Notes: generated by a model from the letters alone, not told the origin. A stretch of 64,000 nucleotides of DNA from Massilia solisilvae (GCF_024753215.1 NZ_JANUGV010000001.1:496001-560000), one strand, 5' to 3'. Shown: positions 42,035 to 50,486, counted from the stretch's first letter. Program-made: numbers and translations.

Positions 42035-42060
42035 AAAATGGCCGCTTGTGCGGCCATTTT
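42035..42060. terminator. Bidirectional intrinsic terminator
   Basis: Stem AAAATGGCCGC / GCGGCCATTTT with a four-base TTGT loop. T-runs appear on both strands, so it can end the acyltransferase transcript on the plus strand and the small Ala/Gly-rich gene on the minus strand. Confidence 0.85.
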
Positions 42061-42092
42061 CTCGAGGCAAGGTCGCACGAGCGACCCAGCGA

Positions 42093-42416
42093 TCAGTGGT
42101 GGCTGGTGGTGCTCGAGCCGCCGCTTGCGGCAACAGCAGCAGCAGCGACGCCAGCGCCGATCGCAGCGACGGTGCCAACCGACAGGCCAGCGATCGCGGT
42201 GGTGGCGGCAAAGCCAGTGCCTGCAGCGGCAGCGCCAGCAGCGCCAGCAGCAGCGCCAGCGGTACCAGCAGCAGCGCCAGCGGTACCAGCGGCAGCGCCG
42301 GTAGTGCCGGCGGCAGCGCCGGTTTGTGCGGCAGCGGCAGCGGCGGTTTCAGTCTGTGCCAGCACTTGGGTCGACACGAGGCTCAGGAGTGCGCTGAGGG
42401 CGAGAAGCTTTTTCAT
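42093..42416 (-). CDS. Secreted Ala/Gly-rich small protein, GfcA/YjbE-like
   Basis: 107 residues. A clear signal peptide (MKKLLALSALLSLVSTQVLA) is followed by a low-complexity region built of heptads such as TAGAAAG, a Gly/Ala/Val hydrophobic stretch (LSVGTVAAIGAGVAAAAVAA) and a Ser/Thr/His tail. This architecture closely recalls E. coli GfcA (YmcD) and YjbE, the first genes of the group-4 capsule and yjb operons, whose last genes encode GfcD/YjbH proteins. Here a YjbH-type gene lies 2 kb away. Similarity is by architecture, since low-complexity sequence does not align well. The DNA shows the same 21-base periodicity. RBS AAGGGA lies upstream; promoter and terminator are both visible. Confidence 0.72.
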   Translation of the reverse strand: MKKLLALSALLSLVSTQVLAQTETAAAAAAQTGAAAGTTGAAAGTAGAAAGTAGAAAGAAGAAAAGTGFAATTAIAGLSVGTVAAIGAGVAAAAVAASGGSSTTSHH

Positions 42417-42476
42417 TTGTTGGATCCCTTTTAATTCAGAAATAGGTAACCTGTTGTGATACTTCAGGGCAATCTA

Positions 42477-42482
42477 ATTATA
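42477..42482 (-). promoter_or_regulatory. Extended -10 promoter of the Ala/Gly-rich gene
   Basis: On the minus strand the sequence reads TTGCTATAAT: a perfect TATAAT with the extended TG-n element. A TTGAAT lies 19 bases upstream, a suboptimal spacing that the extended -10 could compensate. The predicted start leaves a leader of about 50 bases before the ATG at 42416. Confidence 0.6.
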
Positions 42483-42650
42483 GCAATGAAGTTTTGTGGG
42501 AATTCAAAAAAATTAACGACATTCGGTTAAAAAGGTGGCGCGCCGGAGACAAATGATGAGTGGCGGGGGGAAATACGCCCGGTTTGCCGGGTTATTTGGG
42601 GAATAGCCGCCGGGTAAGGTCGTGGATAATGCCATCCACAGGCTGTGTCC

Positions 42651-42680
42651 GGACGCGTGGGCAGGAGTGGCCACCCTACG
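42651..42680. repeat. Partial REP element ahead of flhB
   Basis: GGACGCGTGGGCAGG followed by CCACCCTACGA, the right-hand half of the window's REP family with an imperfect centre. It ends 30 bases before the flhB start. Confidence 0.6.
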
Positions 42681-42710
42681 ACAACCAGGCACCGCGAACA
42701 GGAGCACCGA

Positions 42711-43889
42711 ATGGCAGAAGACAGCGACGCGGAACGGACAGAACCCGCGTCAGCCAGGCGATTGGAGCAGGCGCGCGAAGAAGGCGACGTGCCCCGATCG
42801 CGCGAACTGGCAACCTTTGGCGTGTTGATGACGGCAGGCGCCGGTCTGTGGCTGACCGGCGGCAGCCTTGCGCGCCAGCTCGCCGCGGTGCTGCAGTCCG
42901 GTCTGTCGCTCGACCGCGAGCAGGTGTACAACCCGGACGTGCTGCTGCACCGCATCTTCACCGACATCGGCACGGTGATGCTGGCCTGCCTGCCGCTGGC
43001 GGTGGCGATCATGGTGGTGGCGCTGGCGTCGCCGCTGCTGATCGGCGGCTGGCTGTTCACCGCCAAGGCCTTCATGCCGAACTTCGGCAAGCTCAACCCC
43101 ATGCGCGGGCTGGGGAACATGTTTTCGACCAATGCGCTGGTCGAGCTGCTCAAGGCCATCGCCAAGACCGTGGTGGTGGCCTGCGTGGCCTGGGTGGTGG
43201 TGATGAGCCAGAAGGAAGCCGTGCTGGGTCTTGCGATCGAGCCGCTGCACTCCGGCAGCACCCACCTGGTGCGCCTGGTCGGCGTGGCCTTCCTGTTCAT
43301 GGTGGGCGCGCTCGGCCTGATCGCGGCGCTCGACGCCCCGTACCAGATCTGGCACTACGCCAACAAGCTCAAGATGACGCGCCAGGAAGTGATCCAGGAA
43401 TCGAAGGAATCCGAAGGCAACCCGCAAATCAAGGGCAAGATCCGCCAGCTGCAGCGCGAGATGGCCAAGCGCCGCATGATGCAGAACGTGCCGACGGCCG
43501 ACGTGGTGGTCACCAACCCGACCCATTACGCGGTCGCCCTCAAGTATGCCGAAGGCCAGCGCGGCGCGCCGCGCGTGGTGGCCAAGGGCGTGGACGAGGT
43601 GGCGGCGAAGATCCGCGAGATCGCGCAGGAAAACAAGGTGGCGCTGCTGGAGGCGCCGCCGCTGGCGCGCGCGCTGTACAAGCACGTCGAGCTGGAAGAG
43701 GAGATTCCCGAAGCGCTGTACTCGGCGGTGGCCGAGGTGCTGGCCTATGTGTTCCAGCTGCGTACCTACAGCGCGCATGGCGGCCGCCAGCCGGACCGCC
43801 CGACCAAACTGGCGGTGCCGCCCGCAATGGACCCGCTCGACCCGGCGGCGCGGCAGCAGCCCGGCGCCCCACACGGAGCTGACCAATGA
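42711..43889 (+). CDS. flhB: Flagellar export switch protein FlhB
   Basis: Inner-membrane component of the flagellar type III export gate, controlling the rod/hook-to-filament switch. It has 392 residues: a charged N-terminus, four membrane helices (about 30-210) and the cytoplasmic domain with the autocleavage motif Asn269-Pro270-Thr271-His272 (VTNPTHYAVA), at the same numbering as in E. coli and Salmonella. GNPQIKGKIRQLQREMA is the conserved linker. AGGAG at 42700-42704 supports ATG 42711. The tail after residue 355 is Pro-rich. Its stop overlaps flhA by four bases. Confidence 0.95.
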   Translation: MAEDSDAERTEPASARRLEQAREEGDVPRSRELATFGVLMTAGAGLWLTGGSLARQLAAVLQSGLSLDREQVYNPDVLLHRIFTDIGTVMLACLPLAVAIMVVALASPLLIGGWLFTAKAFMPNFGKLNPMRGLGNMFSTNALVELLKAIAKTVVVACVAWVVVMSQKEAVLGLAIEPLHSGSTHLVRLVGVAFLFMVGALGLIAALDAPYQIWHYANKLKMTRQEVIQESKESEGNPQIKGKIRQLQREMAKRRMMQNVPTADVVVTNPTHYAVALKYAEGQRGAPRVVAKGVDEVAAKIREIAQENKVALLEAPPLARALYKHVELEEEIPEALYSAVAEVLAYVFQLRTYSAHGGRQPDRPTKLAVPPAMDPLDPAARQQPGAPHGADQ

Positions 43890-45991
43890 AGCTGCCACCC
43901 TGGCTGAAGGGCCTGGCCAACCGCGGCAACAGCGCGCTGGCCGCGCCGATCCTCATCATCCTGCTGCTGGCGATGATGATTTTGCCGCTGCCGGCCTTCA
44001 TGCTCGATGTGTTCTTCAGCTTTAACATCGCGCTGTCGGTGATCGTGCTGCTCACCAGCCTGTACACCGTCAAGCCGCTCGACTTCATGGCGTTCCCGGC
44101 GATCCTGCTGGTGTCCACCATGCTGCGCCTGTCGCTGAACGTCGCTTCCACGCGCGTGGTGCTCACCCAGGGCCACACTGGCGGCGCCGCCGCGGGCAAG
44201 GTGATCGAGGCGTTCGGCCACTTCCTCATCGGCGGCAACTACACCGTCGGTATCGTGGTGTTCGTGATCCTCACCATCATCAACTTCACCGTCGTGACCA
44301 AGGGCGCGGGCCGTATCGCCGAGGTGGGCGCGCGCTTCGCCCTGGATGCGATGCCGGGCAAGCAGATGGCGATCGACGCCGACCTGAACGCCGGCCTGAT
44401 CGGCGAACAGGAAGCGCGCCGGCGCCGCTCGGAAGTGGCGCAGGAAGCCGAGTTCTACGGCGCGATGGACGGTGCGTCGAAGTACGTGCGCGGCGACGCG
44501 GTGGCCGGCATCATGGTCACCCTGATCAACGTGATCGGCGGCCTGATCGTGGGCATGGTCCAGCACGACATGGCATTCGGCGACGCGATCAAGAACTACA
44601 CCCTGCTGGCGATCGGCGACGGCCTGGTCGCGCAGATTCCGTCCCTGATCATCTCGGTCGCGGCCGGTATGGTGGTGTCGCGCGTGGCCAGCGACGAGGA
44701 CATCGGCAAGCAGCTGGTCACGCAGCTGTTTGCCAAGCCCGAAGTGCTGTACATCACTGGCGGCATCCTGGGCGGCATGGGCCTGATCCCGGGCATGCCG
44801 AACCTGGTGTTCCTGTTGCTGGGCAGCCTGCTGGGCGGCGCCGCTTACCTGTTGGAGAAGCGGGGGCCCAAGCTGAAGGCTGCACAGGAGGCGGCGGCTG
44901 CCGCGGCAGCGGCCACCCAGGCCGCCGCAGCGGCGCCGGCCGAAAACGAGGAGGCGAGCTGGCAGGACGTGCTGCAGGTGGACACGCTTGGCCTGGAGGT
45001 GGGCTACCGCCTGATCCCGCTGGTGGACCGCACCCAAAGCGGCGAGCTGCTCAAGCGCATCAAGGGCATCCGCAAGAAGTTCGCGCAGGAAGTGGGCTTC
45101 CTCGCCCCGCCGGTGCACATCCGTGACAACCTGGAACTGAAGCCGGTGGCCTACCGCATCACGCTCAAGGGCGTGGAGGTGGGCAGCGGCGAGGCGATCA
45201 ACGGCCAGCTGCTGGCGATCAACCCGGGCATGGCCAGCGGCGTGCTGCCCGGCACCCCGACCACCGACCCGGCCTTCGGCCTGCCGGCCACCTGGATCGA
45301 CGCCGGCCTGCGCGACCAGGCGCAGGGCATGGGCTACACGGTGGTGGACGCGGGCACCGTGATCGCGACCCACCTGAACCACATCATCAATTCCCACGCT
45401 TCGGAGCTGCTGGGACGCATGGAAGTGCAGGCGCTCATCGACCACATGGCCAAGGACGCGCCCAAGCTGGTGGAAGACCTGGTGCCGAAAGTGGTGGCGC
45501 TGTCCACGCTGCAGAAGGTGCTGCAGAACCTGCTGGCCGAAGGGGTGCACATCCGCGACATGCGCACCATCATCGAGACGGTTTCGGAGCACGCGCCGAT
45601 CACGCAGGATCCGACCGAGCTGACTTCGCTGGTGCGCGTGGCGCTGGGCCGCGCCATCGTGCAGCAGCTGTTCCCGGGGACGAACGAGCTGTCCGTCATG
45701 ACCCTGGACAACCGCCTGGAGCGGCTGCTGATGCAGGCGCTGGGCACCGGCAACGACGGCGTCGGCATCGAGCCGGGCCTGGCCGACACCATCGCCCAGC
45801 AGGCCGCCAACGCCGCCGCGCAGCAGGAGGCGATGGGACTGACGCCGGTGCTGCTGGTGCCAGGGCCGCTGCGCACGCTGCTGTCGCGCTTTTTGCGGCG
45901 CGCGCTGCCGCAGCTGAAGGTGCTGTCGCACTCCGAGATACCGGAGACCAAGACCATTCGCGTGACCAGCCTGGTGGGCGCGCCGATGTAA
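43886..45991 (+). CDS. flhA: Flagellar export gate protein FlhA
   Basis: Largest membrane protein of the flagellar type III export gate, 701 residues. About eight N-terminal helices (20-325) include the FHIPEP region, here MAFPAILLVSTMLRLSLNVASTR, followed by KGAGRIAEVGARFALDAMPGKQMAIDADLNAG. An Ala-rich linker (about 335-355) leads to the cytoplasmic domain that docks chaperone-substrate complexes. The C-terminal LRVTSLVGAPM-like end (RVTSLVGAPM) is typical. In relatives flhF follows directly; here it is 3.2 kb away. Confidence 0.95.
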   Translation: MKLPPWLKGLANRGNSALAAPILIILLLAMMILPLPAFMLDVFFSFNIALSVIVLLTSLYTVKPLDFMAFPAILLVSTMLRLSLNVASTRVVLTQGHTGGAAAGKVIEAFGHFLIGGNYTVGIVVFVILTIINFTVVTKGAGRIAEVGARFALDAMPGKQMAIDADLNAGLIGEQEARRRRSEVAQEAEFYGAMDGASKYVRGDAVAGIMVTLINVIGGLIVGMVQHDMAFGDAIKNYTLLAIGDGLVAQIPSLIISVAAGMVVSRVASDEDIGKQLVTQLFAKPEVLYITGGILGGMGLIPGMPNLVFLLLGSLLGGAAYLLEKRGPKLKAAQEAAAAAAAATQAAAAAPAENEEASWQDVLQVDTLGLEVGYRLIPLVDRTQSGELLKRIKGIRKKFAQEVGFLAPPVHIRDNLELKPVAYRITLKGVEVGSGEAINGQLLAINPGMASGVLPGTPTTDPAFGLPATWIDAGLRDQAQGMGYTVVDAGTVIATHLNHIINSHASELLGRMEVQALIDHMAKDAPKLVEDLVPKVVALSTLQKVLQNLLAEGVHIRDMRTIIETVSEHAPITQDPTELTSLVRVALGRAIVQQLFPGTNELSVMTLDNRLERLLMQALGTGNDGVGIEPGLADTIAQQAANAAAQQEAMGLTPVLLVPGPLRTLLSRFLRRALPQLKVLSHSEIPETKTIRVTSLVGAPM

Positions 45992-46003
45992 TTCTGGCGC
46001 TGG

Positions 46004-46090
46004 TTGAACGCGTGGGCAGGAGACCTGCCCACCCTACGGCAATCGCAGCGTCTCTGTAGGGTGGGCGGGTCTCCCGCCCACGCGTCCAAC
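46004..46090. repeat. REP pair, opposite arrangement
   Basis: GAACGCGTGGGCAGG to CCTGCCCACCCTACG on the left and GTAGGGTGGGCGGG to CCCACGCGTCCAAC on the right. The GTAGGG heads face inward here, whereas in the pairs after rluC and before sppA they face outward. It separates flhA from hldD. Confidence 0.85.
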
Positions 46091-46176
46091 TATCACATGC
46101 CATCGCCACATGTGGGAAAATGCACGCTTCACAAGGCAGCCTCGACCCGGCTGCCGCACCACTACCCGAGGCACGC

Positions 46177-47172
46177 ATGTACATCGTCGTAACCGGAGCC
46201 GCCGGCCTGATCGGCTCGAACATCGTCAAGGCGCTCAACGAGCGCGGCATCACCAACATCATCGCCGTGGACAACCTCACGCGCGGCGACAAGTTCCGCA
46301 ACCTGGTCGATTGCGAGATCAGCGACTACGTGGACAAGCACGAATTCATGGCGCGCATCCGCGCCCACGCCTACGACCGCCGCATCAAGGCGATCTTCCA
46401 CGAAGGCGCGTGCTCGGACACGATGGAGCACAACGGCAAGTACATGATGGAGAACAATTATCAGTACTCGCTCGACCTGCTCGAATTCGCCAAGGAGCAG
46501 CGCGCCCAGTTCCTTTATGCCTCCAGCGCGGCCGTGTATGGCGGCGGCACCGTGTTCAAGGAAGAGCGCGCGCACGAGGATCCGCTGAATGTGTATGGCT
46601 ACTCCAAGTTCCTGTTCGACCAGGTGGTGCGGCAGAGGGCAGGGGAGCTGACGGCGCAGGTGGTAGGCTTTCGCTATTTCAACGTGTACGGCCCGCGCGA
46701 AGGCCACAAGGGCCGCATGGCGTCGGTGGCCTTCCACCACTTCAACCAGTACCGTGAAAGCGGCAAGGTCAGGCTGTTCCAGGGCCGCGACGGCTACCCG
46801 GACGGCGGCCAGATGCGCGACTTCGTGTCGGTCAAGGACGTGGCCAAGGTGAACCTGTGGTTCTTCGACCATCCGGAAGTATCCGGTATCTTCAACCTGG
46901 GCACCGGCCGGGCGCAGCCGTTCAACGATGTCGCCACCGCCGTGGCGAACACGATGCGCGAGCTGGAAGGCAAGGAGCCGATGCCGACCGAAGAACTGGT
47001 CAAGGCCGGCATCATCGAATACGTCACGTTCCCCGAAGCGCTGATCGGCAAGTACCAGTCCTTCACGCAGGCCGACATGGCCAAGATGCGCGCGGCCGGC
47101 TACAGCGAGCCGTTCCTGTCGGTGGCCGAGGGCGTGCGCGATTACGTCCTCAACTGGCTCAATTCGCGTTGA
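46177..47172 (+). CDS. hldD: ADP-L-glycero-D-manno-heptose 6-epimerase HldD
   Basis: SDR-type epimerase of 331 residues completing ADP-L-glycero-D-manno-heptose synthesis for the lipopolysaccharide inner core. [10 protein letters not shown] (Rossmann), [30 protein letters not shown] with the YGYSK catalytic pair, [22 protein letters not shown] and [13 protein letters not shown] all match RfaD. The start is set by the glycine motif directly after MYIVVTG. It lies alone between REP elements, inside what is usually an uninterrupted flagellar gene run, and seems to be transcribed by itself. Confidence 0.94.
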   Translation: MYIVVTGAAGLIGSNIVKALNERGITNIIAVDNLTRGDKFRNLVDCEISDYVDKHEFMARIRAHAYDRRIKAIFHEGACSDTMEHNGKYMMENNYQYSLDLLEFAKEQRAQFLYASSAAVYGGGTVFKEERAHEDPLNVYGYSKFLFDQVVRQRAGELTAQVVGFRYFNVYGPREGHKGRMASVAFHHFNQYRESGKVRLFQGRDGYPDGGQMRDFVSVKDVAKVNLWFFDHPEVSGIFNLGTGRAQPFNDVATAVANTMRELEGKEPMPTEELVKAGIIEYVTFPEALIGKYQSFTQADMAKMRAAGYSEPFLSVAEGVRDYVLNWLNSR

Positions 47173-47174
47173 TC

Positions 47175-47276
47175 GGTAGGGTGGGCTCTTGAGCCCATGC
47201 GGTCGTACGCGGCCGAGCTGTCACGGCGCCGCAACCTGATCCGTAGGGTGGGCGGATTCCGCCCACGCGTTCAACC
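47175..47276. repeat. Two REP elements in direct orientation, including a 38-bp long repeat
   Basis: First unit: TAGGGTGGGCTCTTGAGCCC and a distinctive tail to GCGGTCGTACGCGGCCG; bases 47178-47215 match 48556-48593 with one mismatch over 38 bases. Second unit: GTAGGGTGGGCGGATTCC to CCCACGCGTTCAACC (47243-47276). This marks the left edge of the pRiA4b/brnTA segment. Confidence 0.8.
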
Positions 47277-47295
47277 AGCGTTGATCTGTCCCACC

Positions 47296-47892
47296 ATGCC
47301 AAAACAGCCCAAGATCATCATCCTCCACGCCAGCATCAACGATATCGAGCCGCTGATCTGGCGCCGCATCGAGGTGGACGCGGACATCAGCTTGCGAACG
47401 CTGCACCACATCCTTCAGGCAGCATTCGGCTGGACCAGCTCCCACCTTCACGAGTTTGAGGTGGGAGACCAGACCTACACCATACACGACGAATACCTGC
47501 TTGAGTCGATTGACGAGGGCGAGCCAGTGCCGCTGGATGACCGCAAGGCGAAACTGGGGCGGTTGCTCTTTCCAGGCCAGCGATTTACCTATCTGTACGA
47601 TTTCGGTGATTCGTGGAGACACACGATCCACGTTGAAAGGATCGCCGAGGTTGCTGAAATGCGGGGATACGGCCACATCACTGATGGCGCCCGCGGCGGG
47701 CCTCCGGAGGATGTCGGCGGCCCCTATGGCTACATGGCATTCCTTGATGCTATCGAGCGCAAGCCGCGCACCCAGGAAGGTCGCGAGCTGCTCGACTGGA
47801 TCGGTGGCAAGTTCGATGCCAGCGCCTTTGACAGGCGCGCGGCGAATGCAGCTTTGTTGCGGATGGCGTGGAACGGATGGGGAAGGAAATAG
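47296..47892 (+). CDS. Plasmid pRiA4b ORF-3-like family protein
   Basis: 198 residues of the pRiA4b ORF-3 (IS1096/TnpR-associated) family. Signatures: INDIEPLIWRRIEV at the start, LHHILQAAFGWTSSHLHEFEVG, YLYDFGDSWRHTIHVE and the GGPPEDVGGPYGYMAFLDAI block. The biochemical role of the family is not established; it is common on plasmids and near mobile elements. Start ATG 47296 follows the REP closely. Its company (BrnTA, flanking repeats) fits an acquired or mobile segment. Confidence 0.88.
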   Translation: MPKQPKIIILHASINDIEPLIWRRIEVDADISLRTLHHILQAAFGWTSSHLHEFEVGDQTYTIHDEYLLESIDEGEPVPLDDRKAKLGRLLFPGQRFTYLYDFGDSWRHTIHVERIAEVAEMRGYGHITDGARGGPPEDVGGPYGYMAFLDAIERKPRTQEGRELLDWIGGKFDASAFDRRAANAALLRMAWNGWGRK

Positions 47893-47929
47893 CCAATGGG
47901 TAAGCGGGTAGGGCCATGTTGAAGGGCTG

Positions 47930-47963
47930 TTGATTCTCGATTTTTTGTGCATACAATAATCGA
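47930..47963 (+). promoter_or_regulatory. Promoter and inverted repeat of brnTA
   Basis: TTGATT (47930-47935) and TACAAT (47952-47957) are separated by 16 bases. The predicted start is at or next to the brnT ATG (47964), so the mRNA may be leaderless. An inverted repeat TCGATT (47937-47942) / AATCGA (47958-47963) brackets the -10, a natural site for the BrnA/BrnTA repressor known to autoregulate this family. Confidence 0.55.
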
Positions 47964-48230
47964 ATGCAAATCACGTATGATCCAACCAAAGACGACGCCA
48001 ACATCACCAAGCATGGCGTGTCGTTGGCGCTCGCTGCTCAATTCGAGTGGGAATCAGCGGTGGTTTGGCCCGATGTCCGGCGCCAGTATGGTGAAGCGCG
48101 CATGGCAGCCATTGGCTACATTGGGCTGCGCTTGTACTTCGTGGTCTATGTGGACCGGGTCGGTGGGCGGCGCATCGTCAGCCTGCGCAAGGCCAACCAG
48201 CGAGAGGTAAAACGCTATGCCGAAACTTAA
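47964..48230 (+). CDS. brnT: BrnT-family ribonuclease toxin
   Basis: RelE-fold RNase toxin of a type II toxin-antitoxin pair, 88 residues. The family start TYDPTKDDANITKHGVSLALA is present, then ESAVVWPD, EARMAAIGYIGLRLYFVVY and the C-terminal RIVSLRKANQREVKRYAE, which match BrnT. It overlaps brnA by 14 bases, as usual for this system. The promoter lies immediately upstream with no room for a leader. It may stabilise the segment flanked by the 38-bp repeats. Confidence 0.9.
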   Translation: MQITYDPTKDDANITKHGVSLALAAQFEWESAVVWPDVRRQYGEARMAAIGYIGLRLYFVVYVDRVGGRRIVSLRKANQREVKRYAET

Positions 48231-48504
48231 ACCGGGAACGATTCTCCCTACGCCGGACGAAGACGCTGCCATCACGGCCGCAGCAAAGTCCGATGCGGAC
48301 GCGATGCCGTATTCTGACGAGGAATGGGAAGACGTGAAGCCGACGGTCAAGCGCGGCAGGCCGGCGGCCTCTGCGAGCAAAGAACGGGTCACCATCCGGC
48401 TGTCGCCTGAGGTGGTGCAGGCGTTCCGCGCTACGGGGGCGGGGTGGCAAACTCGCGTGGATGCTGCGTTGCAGGACTGGCTCAAGACTCATTCCCCAGA
48501 GTGA
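48217..48504 (+). CDS. brnA: BrnA-family antitoxin
   Basis: 95 residues. An acidic N-terminal half (TPDEDAAITAAAKSDADAMP, then YSDEEWEDVKP) is followed by the RHH-type DNA-binding and dimerisation half (KERVTIRLSPEVVQAFRATG, then GWQTRVDAALQDWLKTH), the standard BrnA layout. It neutralises BrnT and represses the operon in known systems; an inverted repeat over the brnT promoter is a candidate site. Confidence 0.9.
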   Translation: MPKLKPGTILPTPDEDAAITAAAKSDADAMPYSDEEWEDVKPTVKRGRPAASASKERVTIRLSPEVVQAFRATGAGWQTRVDAALQDWLKTHSPE

Positions 48505-48553
48505 TGCCGGAGAAGACGTGACATGTGCTTGGTGGCTGCACGCACGTTGACTG

Positions 48554-48661
48554 TCAGGGTGGGCTCTTGAGCCCACGCGGTCGTACGCGGCCGGGACAGC
48601 CAGATGCGGCGTGCCAGCGCCGCGTATCACCGCGTGGGCAGGAAATCTGCCCACCCTACGT
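48554..48661. repeat. REP elements closing the brnTA segment
   Basis: CAGGGTGGGCTCTTGAGCCC plus tail (48556-48593), the partner of the 38-bp repeat at 47178-47215, then CGCGTGGGCAGGAAATCTG to CCCACCCTACG at 48631-48660, an inverted standard unit. It ends directly before the stop of the minus-strand small gene. Confidence 0.8.
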
Positions 48662-48666
48662 CACGC

Positions 48667-49062
48667 TTACCTTCCGCCTTCCTGCATTGCTCGATTGATC
48701 GAATACCGTTGCCGCGCGACGAGTGCGGCGGCTGTCAATATTGCGATGAGCAAAAACGATACAGCGAAGGCGAACAGATCTTCCAGGTCGGCCAGGTCGT
48801 CGCCATTGTGTGAACCGTACAGGTCAATTTGCCATTCCGCGAGCGCCACGGGAACGTGTGGCCCAAGTTCGGGATAGGTGAGCCAGACATGGGCTAACAG
48901 CAATGGGGCGAAGATAAGCCGAAACGGCACCGATACTGCCGAGTTCCGGCGCGAAAATTTCCTACCGCCGAGCTGGCCAACCCGCGCATTGCCTGCTTCA
49001 CATGTTTCCGTAAGAAAACGCTGCAAATGTTTGATTTCCGGAAATAAACACCTATTTCCCAT
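48667..49062 (-). CDS. Hypothetical membrane protein (131 aa)
   Basis: Not recognised. The minus-strand frame from ATG 49062 has a purine-rich site (GGGGGAAAAGG) directly upstream. Two hydrophobic segments are evident (FRLIFAPLLLAHVWLTYPEL and FAFAVSFLLIAILTAAALVA), separated by an acidic loop (DLYGSHNGDDLADLEDLF), with a basic C-terminus. The N-terminal 45 residues look less structured, and an internal GTG (VPFRLIF) could be the true start. It is divergent from flhF. Confidence 0.5.
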   Translation of the reverse strand: MGNRCLFPEIKHLQRFLTETCEAGNARVGQLGGRKFSRRNSAVSVPFRLIFAPLLLAHVWLTYPELGPHVPVALAEWQIDLYGSHNGDDLADLEDLFAFAVSFLLIAILTAAALVARQRYSINRAMQEGGR

Positions 49063-49187
49063 CCTTTTCCCCCGATGGTTTTCGTGCGCCGTCGTCAATA
49101 ATCTTGATCGTAGAAGGGGCGCGTGCGCCCTTGCCGTGGCCAGTATTGACGAATGAAAGCAGCAGTCCCCAGGGACGGAGATCATCG

Positions 49188-50486
49188 ATGAACGTGAAGA
49201 AATTTGTAGCGCCCACATCCCGCGATGCCTTGCGCAAGGTCCGCGAAGCGCTCGGTCCCGACGCGGTCATCCTGTCCAACCGCGCGGTCAATGGCGAAGT
49301 CGAGATCCTGGCGCTGGCCAGCGACGATGTCGCCTCGATCGCCTCGCCCGTCGCCGAATCCGAGATGGCCGCGCCGGCCCCGCAGCTGCAGCTGTCCGAG
49401 CCGCAGCCGTTCATGCCGCGCCGGGTGCGCGCCGAACCGCAGCCGGAGCCCAAGCCGGCCATCGACATGGCCGCCGTCACCTCGATGGTCTCGTCCGCGA
49501 TCGAAAAGGTCACCGAGGCCGCCACCGCCGAGATGTCCGGCATGATGAACGAGATGCGCGCAATGCGCGGCCTGATGGAGTCGCAGCTGGCCGAGCTGAC
49601 CTGGGGCGCCAGCCAGCAGCGCGCGCCGCACAAGGCCACCGTACTGCGCGAGATGCTGGCCGCCGGCTTTTCGGCCACGCTGTCGCGCTACCTGATCGAC
49701 AAGCTGCCGCAGCACAAGGACGCGGCCGAATCGATGCGCTGGGTGAAGAACGTCATCGGCCGCAACCTGTCGGTGATGTCGAACGAGGACGCCATCCTCG
49801 GCCAGGGCGGCGTGTTTGCGCTGGTCGGCCCCACCGGCGTGGGCAAGACCACCACCACCGCCAAGCTGGCCGCGCGCTGCGTGATGCGCCACGGCCCCGA
49901 GAAGCTGGCCCTGATCACCACCGACGCCTATCGTATCGGCGCGCACGAGCAGCTGCGCATCTACGGCAAGATCCTCGGCGTGATGGTCCACGCGGTCAAG
50001 GACGAGGCCGACCTGCGCATCGCCCTGAAGGAACTGAAAAACAAGCATACGGTATTGATCGATACGATCGGCATGTCGCAGCGCGACCAGATGGTGGCCG
50101 CGCAGGTGGCCATGCTGACCGACGCCGGCGCCGAAGTGAAGCGCCTGCTGTGCCTGAACTCGACCTCGACCCACGAGACCCTGGGCGAGGTGGTGCGCGC
50201 CTACCAGGGCAGCGGCCTGCACGGCGTGATCATGACCAAGCTCGACGAAGCGGCATCGATCGGCAGCCTGCTCGACGTGCTGGTGCGCCAGAAGCTGAAC
50301 CTGTGCTACATCTCCAACGGCCAGCGCGTGCCGGAAGACCTGCACCTGGCCGACCGCGCGCTGCTGGTGGACCGCGCATTCCGCGGCAAGCGCGAGCAGC
50401 TGCAGGAGGCCGACCTGCCGGCGGTAATGTCGCAGACCGGCAGCGTGCATAGCGACCGCACCCTGCGCGAGGTGTCGCTTGGCTAG
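49188..50486 (+). CDS. flhF: Flagellar biosynthesis GTPase FlhF
   Basis: SRP-type GTPase that sets flagellar location and number, 432 residues. The N-terminal B domain (MNVKKFVAPTSRDALRKVRE, with EALGPDAVILSNR) is followed by a Pro/Glu-rich linker (about 65-95), the N domain, and the G domain with P-loop GPTGVGKTTTTAKLA from Gly214, TTDAYRIGAHEQL and DTIGMSQRD. GGAG upstream supports ATG 49188. The last eight bases overlap flhG. It normally follows flhA; here hldD, brnTA and REPs intervene, so it must have its own promoter within 49063-49187. Confidence 0.94.
   Translation: MNVKKFVAPTSRDALRKVREALGPDAVILSNRAVNGEVEILALASDDVASIASPVAESEMAAPAPQLQLSEPQPFMPRRVRAEPQPEPKPAIDMAAVTSMVSSAIEKVTEAATAEMSGMMNEMRAMRGLMESQLAELTWGASQQRAPHKATVLREMLAAGFSATLSRYLIDKLPQHKDAAESMRWVKNVIGRNLSVMSNEDAILGQGGVFALVGPTGVGKTTTTAKLAARCVMRHGPEKLALITTDAYRIGAHEQLRIYGKILGVMVHAVKDEADLRIALKELKNKHTVLIDTIGMSQRDQMVAAQVAMLTDAGAEVKRLLCLNSTSTHETLGEVVRAYQGSGLHGVIMTKLDEAASIGSLLDVLVRQKLNLCYISNGQRVPEDLHLADRALLVDRAFRGKREQLQEADLPAVMSQTGSVHSDRTLREVSLG

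Noticed and set aside
42120..42330. Short tandem repeats resembling a CRISPR or minisatellite
   Set aside because: They encode in-frame Ala/Gly heptads of a secreted protein; there are no unique spacers.
46110..46757. Alternative plus-strand frame of 215 codons overlapping hldD
   Set aside because: It is an Arg-rich out-of-frame shadow of the well-supported hldD gene.
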